Position numbers and translations under genes: made by a program
Shown: one piece after another, positions 53,421-61,999 of the stretch
Numbering within the stretch: position 1 is the stretch's first letter
How the letters are laid out: each line of letters opens with the position of its first letter
NCBI RefSeq assembly: GCF_007677725.1
Contig: NZ_VEDF01000002.1
Location: 558,001-622,000 of the forward strand
Direction: 5' to 3'
Length of the DNA: 64,000 bases
Source: Pseudomonas sp. URMO17WK12:I11
GTDB taxonomy: Bacteria > Pseudomonadota > Gammaproteobacteria > Pseudomonadales > Pseudomonadaceae
The notes under the pieces: model-generated
The model's input: the letters and a program-made list of their open reading frames with translations, nothing else
Told to the model about the DNA's origin: nothing
Database searches by the model: none

Positions 53421-55079
53421 TCAGGACAGGCGCGCGTCGTCCGGCACGCTGTCGAGCAACAGCCCGCCGGTGTCCGAGCCACCCAGTACCACATAGGCAC
53501 TGCTGCAGAACAAAGAGTTCAACCGCTTCATGTCTGCGATCAGTTCCAGGTGCAGGGAGCTGGTCTCGATGCTCTGCACCACCTTGCGCTGCAAGCGGCT
53601 CACGTGGGCGTGCGCCAGGCGTCGCTCCAAGGCGCGGAAACGGCGCTTTTCGCGCAGCAGCAGGCGAGCGCTTTCCGGGTCGGCACTGAGGAACACCGAC
53701 AGGCCCAGACGCAGGTTCGCCGACAGCTGCTCCTGCAACCCGGTCAGCTCCTCCAGCCCGACCTGGGAAAACTCCCGGCGTTGGCTGGTTTTCTGCTGCT
53801 GGACCTTGCGCAGCATGCGCTCGATCAGGTCGCAGGCCAGCTTCAGGTTGATCGCCAGTTCGATGATTTCTGCCCAGCGTCGGTTGTCCTGATCACTGAG
53901 GTCTTCGCGTGGCATCTGCGCCAGGTACAGTTTGATGGCGCTGTACAACGCATCGGCATCCTCGCCGAGGGCGCGGACCTGCTGCGGCATGGCCGTCTGC
54001 GTGCCGCGCAGCGCGCCGAGCATGGCTTCGAGCAGGCTGTCGACGATATCGCCCAGGCGCAAGGTTTCCCGGGCGGCATTGGCCAGTGCCAGGCTCGGCG
54101 TGGCCAGTGCCGACGGGTCGAGATGACGCGCCTTGATCTGGCCATTGTTGTGCTCGCGCTCGGGCAGTAACGCGTTGCACAGGCGTGCCATGGGTTTGAC
54201 CGTCGGCAGCATGATCAGGCAGCGCAAGGTGTTGTAGAGCAGGTGAAAACCGATCACCAACTCCTGCGGACTGAAACTCAAGCTGTCCATCCAGTCCACC
54301 AGCGGGTGTAACGCTGGAATGATCAACAACAGGCCGATCAGCTTGTACAGCAAACTGCCCAGTGCCACGCGACGCCCCGCAGCGTTCTGCATGCTGGTGC
54401 TGATGAAGGCCAGCAAGCCACTGCCGATGTTGGCGCCGACCACAAGGCCAATGGCGACCGGCAGACTGATCACTTCGGCTCCGGCCAGGGTGGCGGTCAG
54501 CAGCACCGCCGCCAGGCTCGAATACGAGACCATGGCGAACAATGCCCCGACCAGGGCGTCGAGCAGGATGTCCCCGGTCAGCGAGGCAAACAGCACCTTC
54601 ACCCCCTGGGCATGAGTGATCGGCGTCGCCGCCTGCACGATCAGCTCCAGGGCCAGGATGATCAGGCCCAGGCCGATCGCCACGCGCCCGAGTTGGCCAG
54701 CGCGGGTCTGCTTGCGCGACAGGAAGAAGATCACCCCAAGGAATACCAGCAGCGGCGACAGCCACGAAAGGTCCAGGGTCAACACCCGCGCCATCAGGGC
54801 GGTACCGACATCGGCGCCGAGCATGATGGCCAAGGCCGGCGTCATGGCCATCAAGCCTTGCCCGACGAACGAGGTCACCAGCATCGCCGTGGCGTTGCTG
54901 CTTTGCACCACAGCGGTGACGACGATGCCGGCAATGAAGGCCAGCGGTCGACGGTCCATGTTCTGCCCTAGCACGCGGCGCAGGTTGGAGCCGAACACCC
55001 TCAGGATGCCGGTGCGGACGATGTGCGTGCCCCAGACCAGCAAGGCCACGGCAGAAAGCAGGTTGAGCAGGGTCAGCAT
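53421..55079 (-). CDS. Na/Pi cotransporter family protein with PhoU-like domain
   Basis: A 552-residue protein with about eight helices and two inverted Na/Pi repeats: TAVVQSSNATAMLVTSFV (near 56-73) and AMVSYSSLAAVLLTATL (near 190). The second repeat has YSS in place of QSS. The C-terminal 200 residues are a helical PhoU-like domain. It likely takes up phosphate with sodium. It resembles NptA of Vibrio. The 241-bp gap to terC holds a terminator for terC; I see no strong promoter. Confidence 0.9.
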   Translation of the reverse strand: MLTLLNLLSAVALLVWGTHIVRTGILRVFGSNLRRVLGQNMDRRPLAFIAGIVVTAVVQSSNATAMLVTSFVGQGLMAMTPALAIMLGADVGTALMARVLTLDLSWLSPLLVFLGVIFFLSRKQTRAGQLGRVAIGLGLIILALELIVQAATPITHAQGVKVLFASLTGDILLDALVGALFAMVSYSSLAAVLLTATLAGAEVISLPVAIGLVVGANIGSGLLAFISTSMQNAAGRRVALGSLLYKLIGLLLIIPALHPLVDWMDSLSFSPQELVIGFHLLYNTLRCLIMLPTVKPMARLCNALLPEREHNNGQIKARHLDPSALATPSLALANAARETLRLGDIVDSLLEAMLGALRGTQTAMPQQVRALGEDADALYSAIKLYLAQMPREDLSDQDNRRWAEIIELAINLKLACDLIERMLRKVQQQKTSQRREFSQVGLEELTGLQEQLSANLRLGLSVFLSADPESARLLLREKRRFRALERRLAHAHVSRLQRKVVQSIETSSLHLELIADMKRLNSLFCSSAYVVLGGSDTGGLLLDSVPDDARLS

Positions 55080-55278
55080 GGTCGAACCCCCCTTGATTGA
55101 CGAGCGCCAAGGCGGCGCCTACAGGAATGAAGCCGTAAGCCTGGCCCGGGGGTGGGTAATTTTATTCCAGTGCTTACTCAAGCTTTAGTTGTTTTGCGGA
55201 CCTCGCGCCAGCTTGGCATGCTCGGCAAAGATTTGAAATATTTCTGTCATGAAGCTGGGTCGCATCGATTGACCCACG

Positions 55279-55302
55279 AAAAAAGGCCCCGCAGGGCCTT
55301 TA
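55279..55302 (-). terminator. Rho-independent terminator after terC
   Basis: On the minus strand AAAGGCCC-TGC-GGGGCCTTTTTT forms a strong stem with a T-run, 20 bp after the terC stop. Confidence 0.93.
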
Positions 55303-55320
55303 GTCGAGTGCTGGGCGGTG

Positions 55321-56091
55321 TTACTGCCCGGGGATGTCCTTGCGCAGCTTGACCGGCTCGTGCTCCTGGCCCTTCTTGCGAGCCATGGCGGTACGCATGC
55401 GGATGTTGATGGCCTCGACTGCCAGCGAGAACGCCATCGCGAAGTACACGTAGCCCTTGGGCACGTGCACATCGAACGATTCGGCGATCAGCACGGTACC
55501 CACGACGATCAGGAACGACAGTGCGAGCATCTTCAGCGATGGGTGCTTGTCGATGAAGTCGCTGATGGCCCCGGCGCACAGCATCATCACCAGCACGGCC
55601 ACGACGATTGCCGCGATCATCACCGGCACATGGGACACCATGCCCACCGCAGTGATCACCGAGTCCAGGGAAAACACGATATCGATGATCGCGATCTGAA
55701 TGATGGTGTAAAAGAACTTGCCGCCAGCGCCTTTCGGTTCGTCGCTGCTCTCCTCTTCGCCCTCCAGGCCGTGATAGATCTCCTGCGAGCTTTTCCACAG
55801 CAGGAACAAGCCACCGCAGAACAGAATCAGGTCACGCCCTGATATACCCTGGCCCAGCACCACGAACAGGTCGGCGGTCAGGCGCATGACCCAGGTGATC
55901 GACAGCAGCAGCATGATGCGCGTGACCATGGCCAGCGCCAGGCCGAAGATCCGGGTGCGCGGCTGCATGTGCTTGGGCATGCGGCTGACCAGGATCGAGA
56001 TCATGATGATGTTGTCGATCCCGAGCACGATCTCGAGCGCCGTGAGCGTGAAAAAGGCGACCCAGATTTCTGGGCTGGTCAGCCATTCCAT
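55321..56091 (-). CDS. TerC-family integral membrane protein
   Basis: A 256-residue protein with seven helices and the TerC signature: LEIVLGIDNIIMISI (near 19-33) and IDIVFSLDSVITAVG (near 135), the acidic residues in helices that bind metal ions in this family. A cytosolic loop contains an acidic stretch (EGEEESSDEP). TerC proteins include manganese exporters and metal loaders for exported enzymes. It lies 36 bp downstream of citMHS, which lacks an evident terminator, so the two may be co-transcribed; no yybP-ykoY riboswitch could fit the gap. Confidence 0.9.
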   Translation of the reverse strand: MEWLTSPEIWVAFFTLTALEIVLGIDNIIMISILVSRMPKHMQPRTRIFGLALAMVTRIMLLLSITWVMRLTADLFVVLGQGISGRDLILFCGGLFLLWKSSQEIYHGLEGEEESSDEPKGAGGKFFYTIIQIAIIDIVFSLDSVITAVGMVSHVPVMIAAIVVAVLVMMLCAGAISDFIDKHPSLKMLALSFLIVVGTVLIAESFDVHVPKGYVYFAMAFSLAVEAINIRMRTAMARKKGQEHEPVKLRKDIPGQ

Positions 56092-56127
56092 GTGTATTCC
56101 TTCGAACGTAAGGGTGATGCGTGTTAA

Positions 56128-57435
56128 TTAGAGACTACTGAACAGTGGGAAAATGCCCATCAGCAGCGCGGCCAGCATTATGCACAGGCACACCAGCACT
56201 GCCCACTTGAGCGTGAAGCGCTGGTGGTCACCGAATTCGATGCCAGCCAGGGCTACCAGCAGATAGGTCGAGGGCACCAGAGGGCTGAGCAGGTGAACCG
56301 GTTGGCCGACGATCGATGCGCGCGCCATTTCCACGGGGGTGATGCCGTAGTGACTGGCCGCTTCCGACAGCACCGGCAGCACGCCGTAGTAGAAGGCGTC
56401 GTTGGACATGAAGAAGGTGAACGGCATGCTCACGATCGCGGTGATGACCGCAAGGTACGGGCCCAGTGCATCGGGGATGACGGCCAGCAGGCTCTTGGAC
56501 ATGGCATCGACCATGCCGGTGCCGGAAAGAATGCCGGTGAAGATGCCAGCGGCGAAAATCAACCCGGTCACCGCCAGTACGCTGCCGGCATGGGCGGCGA
56601 TGCGGTCCTTCTGCTGTTGCAAGCACGGGTAATTGACGATCATGGCGATGCTGAAGGCGATCATGAACAGCACCGGCAACGGCAGTACCCCGGCGATCAA
56701 CGCGACCATCAGGCCTGCGGTCAGCGCTGCGTTGAAATAGATCAGTTTCGGGCGGCGTGCCTCAGGGAACTGCGACACGCTGATCTCGCTGTGGTCGATG
56801 TCGTCGGTGGGCAGGTGCAGCTCACCCAGGCGAGCGCGTTCGCGCTTGCCGTACATATAAGCAATGGCCAGGATCGCGATCACACCGAAGGCCATGGCCG
56901 GGATCATCGGCACGAAGATATCCGAGGGGTCGACGTGCAACGCGCTGGCAGCGCGGGCTGTAGGGCCTCCCCATGGCGTCATGTTCATCACCCCACCGGC
57001 CAGGATGATCAAGCCGGCCATGATCCGCGGGCTCATGCCCAGGCGACTGTACATCGGCAGCATGGCGGCGCAGCAGATCATGTAGGTGGTGGCACCGTCA
57101 CCGTCGAGCGAAACCACCAGGGCCAGCACCGCGGTACCGACCGAGACTTTCAACGGATCGCCTTTGACCAGCTTGAGGATCTTGCGCACAGCCGGGTCGA
57201 ACAGACCGGAGTCGATCATCAGGGCGAAATACAGGATAGCGAACATCAGCATGACCCCGGTGGGGGCCAGCTTGCTGATGCCTTCGAGCATCATGGGGCC
57301 GATCTTGGCCGAAAAACCGCCGAACAGGGCGAACAGGATCGGTACCAGGATCAAAGCGATCAAGGCCGACAGGCGCTTGGTCATGATCAGGTACATGAAG
57401 GTGATGACCATGGCAAAGCCGAGGAAGGTCAGCAT
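56128..57435 (-). CDS. CitMHS-family citrate/Mg symporter
   Basis: A 435-residue protein with about 12 helices, and the CitMHS signatures SLDGDGATTYMICCAAMLP (near 109) and GGVMNMTPWGGPTARAASAL (near 147). It imports citrate complexed with divalent metal ions. Both halves of the fold are complete. The start follows a typical AGTACTGCC spacer without a strong ribosome site. The 259-bp gap to the next gene (57436-57694) shows no gene. Confidence 0.92.
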   Translation of the reverse strand: MLTFLGFAMVITFMYLIMTKRLSALIALILVPILFALFGGFSAKIGPMMLEGISKLAPTGVMLMFAILYFALMIDSGLFDPAVRKILKLVKGDPLKVSVGTAVLALVVSLDGDGATTYMICCAAMLPMYSRLGMSPRIMAGLIILAGGVMNMTPWGGPTARAASALHVDPSDIFVPMIPAMAFGVIAILAIAYMYGKRERARLGELHLPTDDIDHSEISVSQFPEARRPKLIYFNAALTAGLMVALIAGVLPLPVLFMIAFSIAMIVNYPCLQQQKDRIAAHAGSVLAVTGLIFAAGIFTGILSGTGMVDAMSKSLLAVIPDALGPYLAVITAIVSMPFTFFMSNDAFYYGVLPVLSEAASHYGITPVEMARASIVGQPVHLLSPLVPSTYLLVALAGIEFGDHQRFTLKWAVLVCLCIMLAALLMGIFPLFSSL

Positions 57436-57694
57436 GGCAGTACTCCAGGCGTGGCGCGGCGAAAAGGGCTATTCGGGCGGATCAGCGCAGTGGGCGCTGT
57501 AACGGGAGCATGCAGGAGGGAATGCGGCTAGGGCGGGCGCAGGAAGACATCGGAATCACCATTGTTGTTGTTGATGGGCCAGGCGCGAAAGCATCCGCTG
57601 TCCTGGCTGACCGGTCTTGTGCCGGTAGTGGGGGCTATCCTAGGGGGACAAGCTTTCAGCCAGCTTTCGCCAGCAAAACAACGACGGGAGGTAG

Positions 57695-58099
57695 ATGATG
57701 GAGAATGTAAGCGAGGGGGGTTGCCACTGCGGCGCCTTACGTTATCGGCTTGAGGGCGAACTGGCGGATGTCGCCCATTGCCACTGTTCGATCTGTCGAC
57801 GCGTCAGCGGTGGCCTGGTGGTGACATGGGTGACCGTGCCACGCGCACGTTTCCGTTGGCTGGCCGGAAGGCCGCAGTGCTATGTAGCCCCTGCCAGCTG
57901 CAAACGGTACTTCTGTGGCGAGTGCGGTGCACACCTGGCGCTGGTGACTGAACACAGCCCTAGCAGCATCGATGTCACCGTGGCGACACTGGATCACCCC
58001 GAGCGAGTGCCGGCCAAGCGGCATATCTGGACGACCAGCCGCTTGCCCTGGTTACACCTTGACGAAACCTTGCCCGGCGAGCCGCACGAACACTGCTAG
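57695..58099 (+). CDS. GFA/CENP-V-family zinc protein
   Basis: A 134-residue protein with the GFA zinc pattern: GCHCGALRY (residues 9-17), CHCSICRR (28-35) and CGECGAH (about 76-82). Family members bind two zinc ions and act on glutathione or methyl-thiol adducts, but many have no known reaction. It has no signal peptide. GGGAGG precedes the ATG pair at 57695. It is convergent with the DUF4105 gene, 32 bp apart. Confidence 0.88.
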   Translation: MMENVSEGGCHCGALRYRLEGELADVAHCHCSICRRVSGGLVVTWVTVPRARFRWLAGRPQCYVAPASCKRYFCGECGAHLALVTEHSPSSIDVTVATLDHPERVPAKRHIWTTSRLPWLHLDETLPGEPHEHC

Positions 58100-58131
58100 G
58101 TGCCAGTGCTACAGGCCTGCGCAGGTCGCGA

Positions 58132-60090
58132 TCAAGGTAGCTGCAACCCCCCTGCGGCCTTGTGCAGCGCCCGCAGATGCTCGCCAATCTGCTTGACGTT
58201 GGCCTCCACGGCCTTGATTTCCCTGGCTCGGGCAGGCTCAAGCAGCGCCCTCACCTCCTGATCGAGACTGGTGCTCAAGCGCAACAGCTGTGCTTGCCGC
58301 TCGCCGCTGACTTGCTCCAGGTGCTGACGCTCCTCGGGCTGCGGCAGGCCATAGCCCTGGGTGTCGAGCAATTCGGCGGGGCGACTGAGGAAGCCACTGT
58401 TGGCAAGCATCTGCTTGAGCGCCGCATCGGCCTTGTTGAGGCTGGCATCCTTGAGCGCTGCGGCGTTCAGGTAGCGTTGCTTGACCTCGTCCTGGGCCAA
58501 CAGCAACTGCCGGCGCAGGCTGGCTTGCTCAAGCAACAGCAGCGCTGCGCTGGTGCGCAGATCAGCCCTGGCGAACCACGGCTGTCGCTGTTCGGCACCC
58601 AGCGACAGCCAGTCTTCGACCTCAGTCTGCTTGATCGGCAGCTGCTTCCTGAGGACGTCGAACATGACCTGATAACGGTCGCGGTAAGAGTCGAAGCGAT
58701 AACCCAGGCGCAAGGCCTCGCGCGGATCGTCCAGGACGCTGGTATCGGCCAGTCCCCTGCCCTTGAGCACTGCCAGCAGCCCATTGGGCATGATGCTATC
58801 GAGGTCGTTGAGGTCTGGGTTGGCCGTACCGCTGCGCAGCAACTTCAACGACTCGACCGCACAATTGTTGGACAGGAACCAGTAGTTGCCGTCGTAGCTC
58901 CAGTGCATTTCGGCGGCCTGGCGCACCAGGTTTTCGATTTCCTCGCGGTTGAGCTTGAGCGGCACCGAGGCCAGGCTGCGCAGTTCGGTCTTGGTGTATT
59001 CGTCGATCACCTGGCCGAGCGGCAGCACGAACAGCCGCGAGGGATAGACCCCGACCAAGCCGTCCCAGCTCGACAGCTGAACATCGTTGACGAACGCGCG
59101 ATACGACAGCACCAGGCTCTGGTCCAGGTCCAGGCGGCAGTCTGGCCCACGCGGGCGCCCTGGCTTGCAGATGACCAGGCGCAGCATGCTGTGGCCCCAG
59201 CGGCTGACCAGGTTCTGATTGGCTTCGGCGAGCAGGAAGTCGACTTGATAGACGCGCTCAGGGTCGACTTCGGCCAGGGGCTGGCGGGCAAAGTCGTTGC
59301 CGGCGTTGATGAACGGCAAGCCTTTGGCGCAGGTGTCCTGCTGCGGCGCCCAGGCGAAGTGCTCACGCAGGTACTGGTTGAGTGCCGGGCGCCGGCAACC
59401 GTAGCTTGGGTCGAGAAGGAAATACTCCATGTTGACCGCAAGGTATTCCTTGGGGCTGCTCAGCTCATAGCTGTCGGGGCTGCGCATGAACTGGGCATTG
59501 TGTTGCTCGCGCTCGCCGCGCCGCCCGACATATTGCGGCCAGCCGGCCAGGTCGAGCAGGCGCGGATCATCGCTGAGGGTGAAGCGACGCTCGCCTTGGC
59601 CGCGACAGGCTTGCAGCTGGCCGACTCGCCCCAGGGTGTCTTGCTGGCGCTTGCAGCGGGCGATCAGCGAGCGTTCGGCGCTGGGCCACAGGCGCGCGCG
59701 ATCATAAATATGGGTGAGTTCGTGCAGCACGGTGGCCAGCAACTCTTCGCGCACCGTGCCGTGGGCCCGACCAGTGCGCTCGGTGGCAGCACTGCCGTCG
59801 CTCAAGCCGGGTAGCAAGCGGCGGTTCAGTTGCAGGGTAGAAACCAGTGACGCCTGGCCATAGGCATCGGCTGGCATGTCTTCGCTCCAGCTGACCTGGA
59901 CTCGGCGATCCAGCTGCTGTTTGAAGCGCGGCGGTAACTTGGCCATCGCTTCATCGAGCAGGGCCTGGCTGGCCTGGATTTGTTGCCGATCGAGACCAGC
60001 GGCCTGCAGATCAAGCTGCAGGCCGGCCAGTGCGGGCGCGCCCAGCAGCGTCAGGGTGCAGCCAAGCAGCCAGGCACGCACGCGCTTCAC
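58132..60090 (-). CDS. DUF4105 exported protein with HELTH zincin-like motif
   Basis: A 652-residue exported protein: signal peptide (cleavage after APALA near 22), an N-terminal domain with HELTH (123-127) in a zincin-like setting, then a DUF4105 domain (about 270-430) with GHSMLRLV and YWFLSNNCAVESL, which read as the His and Cys of a permuted papain-like site, and a helical C-terminal tail (480-650) rich in Leu/Gln. Two potential active sites in one chain are unusual. Its start overlaps the DUF2388 gene's stop by 4 bp (ATGA). The function is unknown. Confidence 0.85.
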   Translation of the reverse strand: MKRVRAWLLGCTLTLLGAPALAGLQLDLQAAGLDRQQIQASQALLDEAMAKLPPRFKQQLDRRVQVSWSEDMPADAYGQASLVSTLQLNRRLLPGLSDGSAATERTGRAHGTVREELLATVLHELTHIYDRARLWPSAERSLIARCKRQQDTLGRVGQLQACRGQGERRFTLSDDPRLLDLAGWPQYVGRRGEREQHNAQFMRSPDSYELSSPKEYLAVNMEYFLLDPSYGCRRPALNQYLREHFAWAPQQDTCAKGLPFINAGNDFARQPLAEVDPERVYQVDFLLAEANQNLVSRWGHSMLRLVICKPGRPRGPDCRLDLDQSLVLSYRAFVNDVQLSSWDGLVGVYPSRLFVLPLGQVIDEYTKTELRSLASVPLKLNREEIENLVRQAAEMHWSYDGNYWFLSNNCAVESLKLLRSGTANPDLNDLDSIMPNGLLAVLKGRGLADTSVLDDPREALRLGYRFDSYRDRYQVMFDVLRKQLPIKQTEVEDWLSLGAEQRQPWFARADLRTSAALLLLEQASLRRQLLLAQDEVKQRYLNAAALKDASLNKADAALKQMLANSGFLSRPAELLDTQGYGLPQPEERQHLEQVSGERQAQLLRLSTSLDQEVRALLEPARAREIKAVEANVKQIGEHLRALHKAAGGLQLP

Positions 60091-60407
60091 AGTGCGAGAA
60101 TGGCTTCGGCCAGAACCTGATCACTGGCATCGCGTGCTTGCGGCACGCGCTCGCGCAGGGTAGTGAATGCAGCTTCGAGCTGGGCGCCACGAATGTCGCC
60201 ATTGCTGGCAACGAAACTGGCAGCGTCGTCATGGGCTTCACGCACGACTTTCGAATCACGGATCGAGGTGGTGGTGTCGGACGTGAAGTCGATCGAACGG
60301 CCGAAAGCGCGCACGATGATGTTGCTGGTGGCCACCAGGGTCTGAGCATGGGCCAGGTCGGCCAGTAGCAGCATGCCGAGGGAAGCGGCAATCAGCGGTT
60401 TACGCAT
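60087..60407 (-). CDS. DUF2388 secreted protein, copy 1 of 3
   Basis: A 106-residue protein with a signal peptide (cleavage near AHAQT, 21-22) and the DUF2388 core: RxIDFTSDTTTSIRD, then DDAASFVASNGDIRGAQLEAAF, ending AILAL. It is translationally coupled to the DUF4105 gene. The three tandem copies share the core motif D-D-A-A-x-F-V and R-G-A-x-L-E. Function is unknown. Confidence 0.85.
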   Translation of the reverse strand: MRKPLIAASLGMLLLADLAHAQTLVATSNIIVRAFGRSIDFTSDTTTSIRDSKVVREAHDDAASFVASNGDIRGAQLEAAFTTLRERVPQARDASDQVLAEAILAL

Positions 60408-60444
60408 GGAGCATCTCCGAATGTATACAGGACGTCAGGTTTGA

Positions 60445-60738
60445 CTATTGGACGAGAATTGCCTGCGCCAGTTCAAGGTCTGCCACCGAACGTTGAGCCA
60501 GGCTATGGCGCAGGGAATCGAATGCTGCCTCGAGGCGTGCGCCGCGCACCTGCCCATCGCTGGCGACGAACAACGCGGCATCGTCGCGGGCCTGGCTGAC
60601 CAGCTTGCGGTCGAAGGGTGCGGTGGTCACCTGACTGGTGACATAACCACTGATGACCAGACCCTGAGTGGTGGCATCCATGGCATGGGCGCTGACTATG
60701 AATGGGGCACTGAACAGCAAGGGCAATAGGTAACGCAT
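60445..60738 (-). CDS. DUF2388 secreted protein, copy 2 of 3
   Basis: A 97-residue protein with a signal peptide (cleavage near SAHAMD, 17-19). The core reads ARDDAALFVASDGQVRGARLEAAF, ending AILVQ. The N-terminal part of the domain has diverged more than in the other copies (GLVISGYVTSQVTTAPFD). Start at 60738 gives the proper signal; a longer frame does not. It lies 37 bp before copy 1 and 86 bp after copy 3 in transcription order. Confidence 0.8.
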   Translation of the reverse strand: MRYLLPLLFSAPFIVSAHAMDATTQGLVISGYVTSQVTTAPFDRKLVSQARDDAALFVASDGQVRGARLEAAFDSLRHSLAQRSVADLELAQAILVQ

Positions 60739-60824
60739 AAGCTTTATGGACGGCTTGGCAAGATGAAGGTCAAGAGCTGCAGGTGCGCAGGCCGAGGCCA
60801 TCGCACCTGTCACACAGGCGGGGA

Positions 60825-61142
60825 TCAGATTGCCAGGATCGCTTGCGCCAATTGGGCGTCGCTGGCCTGCAAGGCCGGCATGGTCGAGCGAATGTGGACT
60901 AGCGCGCTTTCGAGCCGGGCGCCACGGATTGCACCTTGAGTGCCGACGAAACTGGCAGCGTCATCGCGTGCGGCCTGGACGATCTTGTCATCACGCAGCG
61001 ACGAGGTCAGGTCGGAGGTGGCATCGGTGGAAGCGGCGACACCCCGCACCACGGTGTCGGTGGTGACCACGAAGCTGCTGGCGTGGACGGCCCCGGACAA
61101 GCCAAGCATGAGTGCGGCGCCAAACAGGTATTTACGGGACAT
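60825..61142 (-). CDS. DUF2388 secreted protein, copy 3 of 3
   Basis: A 105-residue protein with a signal peptide (cleavage near VHASS, 21-22). The core reads ARDDAASFVGTQGAIRGARLESAL, ending AILAI, and the front part TSDLTSSLRD matches copy 1 closely. It is the first gene of the likely operon copy 3-copy 2-copy 1-DUF4105. Its upstream region carries TACAGT/ACTGTA motifs. Confidence 0.85.
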   Translation of the reverse strand: MSRKYLFGAALMLGLSGAVHASSFVVTTDTVVRGVAASTDATSDLTSSLRDDKIVQAARDDAASFVGTQGAIRGARLESALVHIRSTMPALQASDAQLAQAILAI

Positions 61143-61443
61143 GATCGTGAACTCCTGGGTAGGGTCGAAACAGGTTCTGCGTAATCGGACGCTTGCACAG
61201 CTCGTCGCGGCACGTATCGACAGGTGGTTCTACCAGACTGTCTAGCGAAGCGTATCACGCGATGTTATTTCAGGATGTTATCAACGGACTTACAGTCTAA
61301 CTGTAATGGTTCTTTTAATATTTTGGTAAACTGTATTGGTTTCCAGGCTGCATGCCTTTTTGGCCCGCGCACAAAAAACCCGCTGCAGTACTCTGCAGCG
61401 GGTTCGGAAATTCAGGCGCCAGCGAGAGCCGGCGAGCCAGCCC
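61143..61443. other. 301-bp AT-rich gap with operator-like repeats and a terminator
   Basis: No gene. It contains the perfect palindrome TACAGT-CTA-ACTGTA (61291-61305), AACTGTAATGG (61300 region) and AACTGTATTGG (61329-61339) repeated 30 bp apart, and the DUF1127 terminator at 61373-61404. It is the promoter region of the DUF2388 operon. Confidence 0.65.
61373..61404 (-). terminator. Rho-independent terminator of the DUF1127 gene
   Basis: AACCCGCTGCAG and CTGCAGCGGGTT form a perfect 12-bp stem with loop TACT; on the minus strand it ends in a T-run. It lies 40 bp after the DUF1127 stop. Confidence 0.95.
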
Positions 61444-61659
61444 TTAGCGCCAGAAAGGCTTGCTCAGCTCTTCGTAACGCTGCGACTCGCTGATACCGGC
61501 GTCGGCCAGCAGGCGGGCATCCAGACGGGCCAATTGACGGCGGCTGGACATGCGGCGCTGCCACAGCAGCAGAGTAGAGACGGCACGCAGTGGCATGGAA
61601 GCCTTGGACTGCTGGGCGTTGTTTTCGAAAACCAGACCGGAACTGAGGGTACGTTCCAT
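61444..61659 (-). CDS. DUF1127 small Arg-rich protein
   Basis: A 71-residue basic protein. The C-terminal 45 residues hold the DUF1127 core: LLLWQRRMSSRRQLARLDARLLADAGISESQRYEELSKPFWR, with the W-x-R-R, LxxLdxrlL-DiG and KPFWR elements. Small DUF1127 proteins in alphaproteobacteria bind RNA or affect metabolism and phosphate handling; the role here is not known. Its upstream region also carries TACAGT-type motifs, hinting at shared control with the DUF2388 genes. Confidence 0.87.
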   Translation of the reverse strand: MERTLSSGLVFENNAQQSKASMPLRAVSTLLLWQRRMSSRRQLARLDARLLADAGISESQRYEELSKPFWR

Positions 61660-61999
61660 GATGCTTCATCCTTCCGCTTATGGCGGGATTAGGTAGTGAT
61701 TTAACTGATGCCAATGATCCTCCTCTGTTGTCCAGAACAGTAGATACAGTTGCACAGTGAAGCGCTGTGCCAGTTAAGTGTTTAGGCCGACTGTTGCACT
61801 CGAAATAGGCTTAACTGTACTGGTCTGCCCTATAAAGGTGCATTTTAGTCCCAATCGTAAGGATTTAACCGGCGAGAGGCATGGAGATAACGGTACAGTA
61901 GTACAGTTTTAGAGGGTGACCCGCGTAGGTCTGTTCTGCTGAGGGCGCGTGTCGAAGACCAGGCCCGCCCTATTGCAGGGCGGGAGGTTGAACCGATGG
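61660..61999. other. 340-bp DUF1127 upstream region with TACAGT motifs
   Basis: No gene. It has TACAGTTGCACAGT (61745-61758), AACTGTACTGG (61813-61823) and two TACAGT 8 bp apart (61894-61899, 61902-61907), plus a hairpin at 61964-61984. These resemble binding sites of a GntR/MocR-type regulator. Confidence 0.55.
61964..61984 (-). terminator. Hairpin after the acetyl-CoA hydrolase gene
   Basis: CCCGCCCT and AGGGCGGG form a perfect 8-bp stem with loop ATTGC, 16 bp after the stop codon. There is no strong U-run, so efficiency is uncertain. Confidence 0.55.

Noticed and set aside
55247..55263. Possible Pho box near nptA
   Set aside because: CTGTCATGAAGCTGGGT has one good half-site only, lies on the wrong strand and far from the nptA start, and no second CTGTCAT is present.
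56092..56127. yybP-ykoY manganese riboswitch before terC
   Set aside because: TerC genes often have this riboswitch, but only 36 bp separate terC from citMHS, too little for it.
58162..59814. 550-codon open frame antisense to the DUF4105 gene
   Set aside because: The minus-strand product has a signal peptide and conserved motifs; the plus-strand frame has none and no ribosome site.
61745..61907. CRISPR-like short repeats
   Set aside because: The ACTGTA units are 6-11 bp with irregular spacing and both orientations, so they are operator-like, not an array; no cas genes are present.
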